This document shows positions 1 to 5,493 of a stretch of DNA of 7,133 nucleotides, one piece after another. The notes under the pieces are model-generated. The model saw only the letters and a list, made by a program, of their open reading frames with translations. It was not told where the DNA came from and did no database searches. Position 1 is the stretch's first letter, and the number at the start of each line of letters is the position of its first letter. The position numbers and the translations under genes were made by a program. Source of the DNA: Bacteroidota bacterium (GTDB taxonomy: Bacteria > Bacteroidota > Ignavibacteria > UBA10030); contig DOWV01000370.1 of NCBI GenBank assembly GCA_003519375.1, positions 924 through 8,056 on the forward strand, in the 5' to 3' direction.

Positions 1-2
1 AG

Positions 3-629
3 CGAAGCGCCTTCTCCGTGCATAATCCCCCTCCTCAAGTAGATGGAATCTCTCCACTTCAGGGTGGAATGGGGAAAAGACTGAGTGTCACTATTACGGG
101 TCGCGGATTCTTGCCTGGGGTAACCGCGATCGACCTCGGCGAAGGGATTAATGTCGACAGTCTGTCAGTCAAGAATCCCGGAGAGATCCAAGGGACAATC
201 GCGATTCACCCGGACGCTCGTGTCGGCCCGCGGAATGTCATCGTGTCGAATCCCGGACCGGGTGGTGGAACCGCGATGCTGGGTGACGCCTTCTCTGTGG
301 TCGCCCCCGTGCCAAGTTCTGCGGGGATGATCCGAACAGATGTTCCGGATCAGCCTCTGCTGGTCGGTGCCTATCCAAATCCCTTTAACAATGCCGTGAC
401 GGTGAAGTATGGACTATCAGAACCAGGTATGGTGCGTATTGCAGTGCGCAACATACTCGGTGTTGAGATTGCTGAGATTCTGAAAGAATCACAACATACA
501 GGCTATCATACTGTCCGATGGGCAAGCTCGCGTGAGCCGAGCGGGATTTACTTCCTGCAATTGGTCATTGAATCTGAGGCCTCAGGAAAACGATTCACGG
601 CTACAAGAAAACTCGTCCTCTTGAAATAG
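3..629 (+). CDS. Secreted IPT/TIG-domain protein with T9SS type A C-terminal sorting domain (5' partial)
   Basis: This is the C-terminal part of a larger exported protein. The frame is open to the left edge, so the GTG at 18 is not a real start: the residues before it (RSAFSV) match the end of an IPT/TIG repeat and resemble the later GDAFSVV. A full IPT/TIG-like immunoglobulin-fold domain covers about 39-305 (ISP start, GRGFLPG, VSNPGPGGG, AFSV end). A short linker leads to a T9SS type A tail from about 360 to the stop: YPNPFN at 372-389, a VRNILGVE strand, HTVRW, SGIYFLQL and a closing basic KLVLLK. In known T9SS systems this tail directs a Sec-exported protein through the outer membrane and is usually cleaved, leaving the protein surface-attached or released. 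The upstream part, which would hold any catalytic or binding domain, is missing, so the function is unknown. Some such tails overlap FlgD-like Ig models. The sorting-tail assignment is firm; the biological role is not. Confidence 0.85.
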   Translation, partial: RSAFSVHNPPPQVDGISPLQGGMGKRLSVTITGRGFLPGVTAIDLGEGINVDSLSVKNPGEIQGTIAIHPDARVGPRNVIVSNPGPGGGTAMLGDAFSVVAPVPSSAGMIRTDVPDQPLLVGAYPNPFNNAVTVKYGLSEPGMVRIAVRNILGVEIAEILKESQHTGYHTVRWASSREPSGIYFLQLVIESEASGKRFTATRKLVLLK

Positions 630-837
630 GCGGGGCTTCGGCAATACCGTCCTCACCAAACTCTTCCAACCTGTTCTCGTCGAATTTTCAGCTTCAGGAA
701 ATTACCGCGAAGTCCGGAATGGAGAGCTGCGCGCGTTTGCACGATTGTGAAAACCCTCAGAGGGATACTCTGCAGAAATATCCGTTTTTGTGTATGTTTT
801 TCAGGCTTCGTTGGGCTCCTTTGTCAGCCCTTTATTA

Positions 838-866
838 TTGCTCGCTCAGGGAAATCCATTTATATT
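838..866 (+). promoter_or_regulatory. Candidate sigma70-like promoter for glutamate dehydrogenase
   Basis: TTGCTC at 838-843 and TATATT at 861-866 are separated by exactly 17 nt, a good -35/-10 arrangement in the AT-richer part of the intergenic region. Transcription would begin about 120 nt before the start codon. The arms CTCAGG (845-850) and CCTGAG (882-887) lie either side of the -10 and could be a weak operator. The Bacteroidota-type promoter (TTTG then TAnnTTTG) was also sought; TATTATTG at 833-840 is one base off the second box, but no TTTG sits at the right distance. This is pattern matching only. Confidence 0.3.
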
Positions 867-904
867 CTGGGGCATAAAACGCCTGAGTTTTGATTCCTCA
901 TATC

Positions 905-925
905 AGGGGCCGCACCGTGGTCCCT
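905..925 (+). promoter_or_regulatory. Leader hairpin upstream of glutamate dehydrogenase
   Basis: Bases 905-912 (AGGGGCCG) pair with 918-925 (TGGTCCCT) as an 8-bp stem with two G-U pairs and a five-base loop (CACCG). No T-run follows, so it is not an intrinsic terminator. It lies in the inferred untranslated leader, about 70 nt before the start codon. It could affect mRNA stability or bind a regulator, or be chance in GC-rich DNA. Confidence 0.25.
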
Positions 926-994
926 CGGAGTGGAGTAAAGTAACAATCCGGACTCAGGCATCGAGCCATTCACCGAAGAAAGCACGAGGGAGAC

Positions 995-2335
995 ATGTCA
1001 GATTATACGCAACAAGTCCTGGCTCAGGTCAAGGCCAAAAATCCTGCCGAGCCGGAATTCCATCAAGCCGTTCAAGAAATTCTCGAATCACTCGAAATCG
1101 TACTCCAGAAGCATCCTGAATACCGATCTGCAAGAATTCTCGAACGCATGGTTGAGCCGGAGCGCGTGATCATGTTCCGCGTCCCGTGGCTCGATGACCA
1201 GGGTGAGATCCACGTGAATCGCGGCTTCAGAATCCAATTCAACAGTGCCATCGGACCATACAAGGGCGGTCTTCGATTCCACCCGTCTGTGAACCTGGGA
1301 ATCCTGAAGTTCCTCGGATTCGAACAGATTTTCAAGAACAGCCTGACTTCCCTTCCGATGGGAGGAGGAAAAGGCGGATCGGACTTCGATCCGAAGGGAA
1401 AGAGCGACCATGAAGTGATGCGGTTCTGCCAGAGTTTCATGACCGAGTTGTTCCGTCATATCGGCCCTGACACAGATGTCCCTGCGGGCGATATCGGTGT
1501 CGGCGGGAGGGAGATCGGATACCTGTTTGGTCAGTACAAGCGTCTGACGAGGGAGTTCACCGGCGTTCTGACCGGAAAAGGAATCAACTGGGGTGGTTCA
1601 CTGGTTCGCCCCGAAGCCACGGGTTACGGCGTTGTGTACTTCACGGAAGAAATGCTCAAGTCCAAGGGTCAATCGATCGCCGGAAAAACTGTGGGTGTGT
1701 CCGGATTCGGCAACGTTGCCTGGGGTGCTGTGCGAAAGGTGACCCAGCTCGGAGGAAAAGTCGTGACGCTTTCCGGCCCCGATGGATTCATCTACGACAA
1801 GGATGGTGTGAAGGGAGAGAAAATCGATTACATGCTCGAGCTGCGAGCCAGCGCGAACGACAGGATCAAGGACTACGCGGATAAGTTCAAGGTCGAATTC
1901 CACCCCGGCATGCGGCCGTGGGGTGTGAAGGTCGATGTTGCTCTTCCTTGCGCGACACAGAACGAGCTCGATACAAACGATGCGAAGTCGCTCCTGAGCA
2001 ACGGCTGCCAATGCGTCTGCGAGGGCGCCAACATGCCGACGACGCTTGAGGGCGTGAAGATCTTCCAGGAAGCGGGCATTCTCTACTCCCCGGGAAAAGC
2101 CTCCAACGCCGGCGGTGTCGCAACGTCCGGACTCGAGATGACGCAAAACAGCATGCGTCTCCCGTGGTCGAAGGAGGAGGTCGATCAACGCCTTCACCAG
2201 ATCATGACGAACATTCATCACACCTGCGTTGACACGGCGCAGCGGTTCGGCGTTCCAGGCAATTACGTGGTCGGAGCGAATATCGCGGGCTTCCTCAAGG
2301 TTGCCAACGCGATGTTGGACCAGGGTCTCGTCTAA
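995..2335 (+). CDS. gdhA: Glutamate dehydrogenase, small hexameric type
   Basis: Cytoplasmic enzyme interconverting glutamate and 2-oxoglutarate plus ammonium with a nicotinamide cofactor. It is 446 residues, the usual length of the hexameric class, and appears complete. The ATG at 995 follows a GAGG (986-989) with 5-nt spacing. The N-terminal substrate domain has GPYKGGLRFHP (87-97), PMGGGKGG (121-128) with the catalytic lysine K126, and PAGDIGVG (163-170) with D166. K90, K114, K126 and D166 align one residue off the Clostridium symbiosum active-site set (K89, K113, K125, D165); S378 in ATSGLEM corresponds to its S380. The dinucleotide domain begins near 228 with GFGNVAWGA (237-245). The strand after it reads TLSGPDG (258-264), as in the NAD-specific C. 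symbiosum enzyme and unlike the Ser-rich loop of NADP-specific E. coli GdhA, so NAD use is possible. The C-terminal region has EGANMPTT and NAGGVATSG. The gene stands alone, with a strong terminator after it. Family assignment is very secure; cofactor choice and direction in vivo are not. Confidence 0.97.
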   Translation: MSDYTQQVLAQVKAKNPAEPEFHQAVQEILESLEIVLQKHPEYRSARILERMVEPERVIMFRVPWLDDQGEIHVNRGFRIQFNSAIGPYKGGLRFHPSVNLGILKFLGFEQIFKNSLTSLPMGGGKGGSDFDPKGKSDHEVMRFCQSFMTELFRHIGPDTDVPAGDIGVGGREIGYLFGQYKRLTREFTGVLTGKGINWGGSLVRPEATGYGVVYFTEEMLKSKGQSIAGKTVGVSGFGNVAWGAVRKVTQLGGKVVTLSGPDGFIYDKDGVKGEKIDYMLELRASANDRIKDYADKFKVEFHPGMRPWGVKVDVALPCATQNELDTNDAKSLLSNGCQCVCEGANMPTTLEGVKIFQEAGILYSPGKASNAGGVATSGLEMTQNSMRLPWSKEEVDQRLHQIMTNIHHTCVDTAQRFGVPGNYVVGANIAGFLKVANAMLDQGLV

Positions 2336-2357
2336 GCAAAGCAGGACCAGAACAGAT

Positions 2358-2390
2358 CGGAGTGGCCTGCGCGCCACTCCGTTTTTTTTT
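2358..2390 (+). terminator. Intrinsic terminator of glutamate dehydrogenase gene
   Basis: A perfect 9-bp GC-rich stem (CGGAGTGGC at 2358-2366 pairing with GCCACTCCG at 2373-2381) encloses a six-base loop, CTGCGC. It is followed at once by nine T residues (2382-2390). It lies 22 nt after the dehydrogenase stop, which marks the end of that transcription unit. The next start codon is only 24 nt beyond the T-run. Confidence 0.95.
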
Positions 2391-2401
2391 ATCACAATCC
2401 A

Positions 2402-2425
2402 ATGATGCGAATCTATGCCGAGTGA
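2402..2425 (+). other. Possible seven-codon mini-ORF overlapping the next start codon
   Basis: A tiny frame, ATG ATG to TGA (MMRIYAE), starts 13 nt before the assigned start of the large fusion gene and ends inside it in another frame. No ribosome-binding sequence precedes either start. It may be a leader peptide that couples translation, or chance. I list it because it bears on how the large gene's start is chosen. Confidence 0.12.
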
Positions 2426-5400
2426 CTTCAGGGGCACATTCAGGGATCCCGACGGGCGTTGGGGGATACGAGGGTACGCAACACGGTTCCAGGGATTCCA
2501 GAACCTGATGCTTTTCCATGTCAGCGACATTCTCCTGGTCTCGAGCTTGTACGATTCCTTCATCCTCGAAGAGGATGGCAGGCTCTACGAGATGCTGCGC
2601 AAAGAGTACGAGGGCCTCAGCCTGAGTCATACTCCTTCGATTACCCATGTCTCAAGCGGTGAAGAGGCGATGGAGCTTCTCTCTTCAGGCCATGGTTTCG
2701 ATGTGATTATTACGACGCTGCATATCGAAGATATGTCAGCGACCAGGTTCGCCAAAAAGCTGCGCGAAGCCGGCGAGAATATCCCCCTGATTTTGCTGGC
2801 GTACGACAACCGCGAGCAATCAGAGCTTTCCCTCCGGCATGAAACGACACTCTTCGACAGGATCTTCCTCTGGCAGGGCGATTTCAGAATCCTGATCGCC
2901 GCCATTAAGTATGTCGAAGATCGTGTGAACGTGGATCACGATACCCGCGCAAGCGGCGTCCAGTCCATTATCGTTGTCGAGGACGACGTCCGGTACTACT
3001 CTTCGTTCCTTCCTATCGTTTACACGGAAATCCACCGGCAATCCCAGCGCCTGATCACCGAAGGCATCAATATATCCGACCGCTACCTGCGCATGCGTGC
3101 GCGGCCGAAGATTTTGCTCTGCACGACCTACGAGGAAGCGTGGAAGTATTTTGAGAAGTATGAGGATACCATTCTGGGAGTGATTTCCGACATCGATTTC
3201 CCGCGCAACGGCGTTCACGACCCGACGGCGGGCCTGGAATTCGCCATTGAGGTGAAAGCACGTCACATCGATATCCCGGTCCTGCTGCAATCAACGGATC
3301 CCGAAAACGAGGCGAGGGCACACGCTCTCGGGAGTTCATTCCTGCTCAAAGACTCCCCCCGGTTTCTCAACGAGCTGCGGCAGTTCATGGCGAGGTATTT
3401 CAGTTTTGGTGATTTCGTGTTCCGGACGATGGATGGCTCGGAAGTGGGGAGGGCATCAGATCTGCGTTCGCTGGAAGAGCAGCTCCAGCTCGTCCCCGCC
3501 GAGAGTATCGAGTACCACGCGGAGAGAAACCACTTTTCCAACTGGCTCAAGGCGCGGACGGAGTTTTGGCTGGCTCACAAGCTTCGCCCCCGCAAGGTGT
3601 CCGACTATCCTTCCGTGGAAGGGTTACGGGCATACCTTATCGAGTCGCTCCAGGCGTACCGGAGGACGCGGCAGATCGGCCAGATCACCGAATTCGACAG
3701 GACGTCGTTCGACCCAACCAGCAGTTTCGCCCGGATCGGCGGCGGCTCCCTCGGCGGCAAAGCTAGGGGCCTCGGATTTGTCAACACGCTCATCCACAAT
3801 CTCGATATCATACACCGGTTTGATGATGTGGAGATTTCGGTCCCGCCGGCGGTCGTCGTGGGGACGGATGTGTTCGATCAGTTTCTGGAAGAGAACGCTC
3901 TGCGCGAATTCGCCCTTCACTCGACGAACGACGAAGAGACCACGGAACGATTTCTCGAGTCGAAGCGCTTCCCGGAAGAGATTCTCCGGCAACTTGCGGA
4001 GTTCATCGATCTTATCAAAGAACCCCTTGCAGTCAGGTCCTCAACGCTCCTCGAAGATTCGCAATACCATCCCTTCGCCGGAGTGTATCAGACCTACATG
4101 ATTCCCAACAACCATGCCGATTCGCTGGTGCGGCTCGAACAGCTCGTCAACACGATCAAGCGCGTCTATGCATCGACGTTCTATCAGTCGGCGAAGGAAT
4201 ATATCAAAGTCACCTCGTACTCCCTCGAGGAAGAGAAGATGGCGGTGATCATCCAGAAGTTGGTCGGTGCCCGTCATGGCGAAAGGTTTTATCCTGAATT
4301 CGCCGGAGTGGCGCGTTCGCACAATTTCTATCCCATCGCACCGCAAAAGGCCTCAGACGGAATTGTATCCATCGGGCTGGGATTGGGGAAGTACGTTGTC
4401 GAGGGAGGGAGCACGGTCCGGTTTTGCCCAAAGTACCCGAAGCACATCATGCAGTTTGCCTCGGCGGAAGCGACCCTTCGAAGCAGTCAGTCTGAGTTCA
4501 TTGCTCTTGATATGAATAGTCCGCCGCTCGGTCTGCATGAAACGCATGATGCACTGCTGAATACTCACACACTCGCGGAATCGGAAGAGGACGGGACACT
4601 GCATTATGTCGGCTCGACCTATTCGCCCGATGATGATACCGTTCATGACGGCCTTCTTCGACGGGGGCGGAGAATCGTGACTTTTGCTCCGATACTGCGG
4701 CATAGGATTTTCCCGCTCCCCGAGATTTTTCAGCTCCTTCTCGATATGGGCAGCTGGGGAATGGGCACACCTGTTGAAATGGAATTTGCCGTTAATCTTT
4801 CGGTACAGCCCGGAGAACCGGCGCATTTCGGCTTACTTCAGATTCGGCCCCTGGTTCTGAGCCGTGAAGAGGACGAGCTCGAACTGGGAAGCGTTGAGGC
4901 TGAGGAGCTTGTTTGTCAGAGCGACAAGGCCCTCGGGCACGGTGCGATGAAAGACCTCTATGATATTATCGTAGTTGACCAGGCCGGTTTCGAGCGGAGC
5001 AAAAGCCAACAGGTGGCTGTTGAAGTGAGCGAATTGAATCGAAAGCTCGTGGCTGAACGCAGACCGTATGTGCTGATCGGCGTGGGCCGGTGGGGCTCGC
5101 TTGATCCATGGCTGGGAATTCCCGTGAAGTGGGATCAGATCGCCGGTGTCCGCGTGATCGTCGAGGCAGGATTCAAGGACTTCGACGTGACACCCTCTCA
5201 GGGGACGCATTTCTTCCAGAACATCAACTCGTTTCAGGTCGGCTATTTCACAATCTCATCGGACGAGCGCGACGGATTCGTTGACTGGAAATGGATCGCA
5301 TCGCAACCTGCCGAGGAGGAGCGAACCTATACGCGTCACATTCGACTTTCATCCCCCCTGGAGGTGAAGATCAACGCCCAGCTCAGTCGGGGGATCATCT

Positions 5401-5432
5401 ACAAACCGCGGCCATCACCGGAACAACCTTAG
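2415..5432 (+). CDS. Tandem receiver / PEP-pyruvate-binding (PPDK_N-type ATP-grasp) fusion protein
   Basis: Soluble 1005-residue protein with no signal peptide or membrane segment; exact function unknown. Order: N-terminal tail 1-36; degenerate receiver about 37-170, with S43/S44 replacing the acidic pair and T101 at the phosphoacceptor position; second receiver about 182-328 with E189-D191, phosphoacceptor D259, S293/T294 and K312; helical linker about 331-437; PPDK_N/PEP-synthase ATP-binding domain about 438-815; unrecognised C-terminal domain about 816-1005. The ATP domain has GGGSLGGKARGL (442-453, K449), VRSSTLLEDS (540-549, R541), FAGVYQT, VIIQKLV, GLGLGKYVVEGG (654-665), EMEFAV (E790) and LLQIRP (Q809, R811). 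These match PPDK K22, R92, E323, Q335 and R337, so ATP binding looks intact. No GGxTxHAA phosphohistidine swivel motif and no PEP/pyruvate barrel follow, so it is not a complete PEP synthase or PPDK. Start uncertain: ATG 2415 has no Shine-Dalgarno; ATG 2508 (M32) is the alternative, but would cut into FQNLM, which I recall as conserved in related proteins. Confidence 0.85.
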   Translation: MPSDFRGTFRDPDGRWGIRGYATRFQGFQNLMLFHVSDILLVSSLYDSFILEEDGRLYEMLRKEYEGLSLSHTPSITHVSSGEEAMELLSSGHGFDVIITTLHIEDMSATRFAKKLREAGENIPLILLAYDNREQSELSLRHETTLFDRIFLWQGDFRILIAAIKYVEDRVNVDHDTRASGVQSIIVVEDDVRYYSSFLPIVYTEIHRQSQRLITEGINISDRYLRMRARPKILLCTTYEEAWKYFEKYEDTILGVISDIDFPRNGVHDPTAGLEFAIEVKARHIDIPVLLQSTDPENEARAHALGSSFLLKDSPRFLNELRQFMARYFSFGDFVFRTMDGSEVGRASDLRSLEEQLQLVPAESIEYHAERNHFSNWLKARTEFWLAHKLRPRKVSDYPSVEGLRAYLIESLQAYRRTRQIGQITEFDRTSFDPTSSFARIGGGSLGGKARGLGFVNTLIHNLDIIHRFDDVEISVPPAVVVGTDVFDQFLEENALREFALHSTNDEETTERFLESKRFPEEILRQLAEFIDLIKEPLAVRSSTLLEDSQYHPFAGVYQTYMIPNNHADSLVRLEQLVNTIKRVYASTFYQSAKEYIKVTSYSLEEEKMAVIIQKLVGARHGERFYPEFAGVARSHNFYPIAPQKASDGIVSIGLGLGKYVVEGGSTVRFCPKYPKHIMQFASAEATLRSSQSEFIALDMNSPPLGLHETHDALLNTHTLAESEEDGTLHYVGSTYSPDDDTVHDGLLRRGRRIVTFAPILRHRIFPLPEIFQLLLDMGSWGMGTPVEMEFAVNLSVQPGEPAHFGLLQIRPLVLSREEDELELGSVEAEELVCQSDKALGHGAMKDLYDIIVVDQAGFERSKSQQVAVEVSELNRKLVAERRPYVLIGVGRWGSLDPWLGIPVKWDQIAGVRVIVEAGFKDFDVTPSQGTHFFQNINSFQVGYFTISSDERDGFVDWKWIASQPAEEERTYTRHIRLSSPLEVKINAQLSRGIIYKPRPSPEQP

Positions 5433-5482
5433 AACACGCCGCTCTTCTCTGACCGTTTCATTCACACCTCTCATTCTGCCCC

Positions 5483-5487
5483 GGAGG
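5483..5487 (+). promoter_or_regulatory. Ribosome-binding site of S9 peptidase gene
   Basis: GGAGG lies 6 nt before the ATG at 5494. It fixes that start and is the best Shine-Dalgarno in the window. The 61-nt gap after the preceding gene shows no terminator and no clear promoter, which is consistent with co-transcription. Confidence 0.8.
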
Positions 5488-5493
5488 AAATAT

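Larger units (their letters stand above)
630..994 (+). other. Intergenic region upstream of glutamate dehydrogenase
   Basis: About 365 nt separate the sorting-tail gene from glutamate dehydrogenase. I see no convincing gene here. An open frame beginning at 790 has no ribosome site and runs into the dehydrogenase in another frame, so it was rejected. No strong terminator follows the first gene; only weak inverted repeats occur (CCCTCAGAGGG at 754-764, and CAGAG/CTCTG arms at 758-762 and 768-772). The region does contain a sigma70-like promoter candidate and a leader hairpin, listed separately. The length and the AT-richer patch around 825-880 suggest that the dehydrogenase has its own regulated promoter here. 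Confidence 0.6.

Noticed and set aside
754..772. Short inverted repeats considered as terminator of the first gene
   Set aside because: Stems are only 5 bp, no T-run follows closely, and they lie about 125 nt after the stop codon.
925..933. TCGGAGTGG repeated at 925-933 and 2357-2365 around glutamate dehydrogenase
   Set aside because: Nine bases only; the second copy is explained by the terminator stem, so a mobile-element or recombination repeat is not supported.
790..1119. 109-codon + frame entering the dehydrogenase gene
   Set aside because: No ribosome site, low-complexity Ser/Arg-rich product, and overlap of about 125 nt with a certain gene in another frame.
1598..2563. Long minus-strand open frame of 321 codons opposite glutamate dehydrogenase
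   Set aside because: It is antisense to a certain gene, its product has no recognisable motif, and long antisense frames are common opposite GC-rich genes with biased third positions.
3406..4101. 231-codon + frame inside the fusion gene
   Set aside because: Shadow frame rich in Arg and Ser, without motifs, lying fully inside the well-supported ATP-grasp fusion gene.
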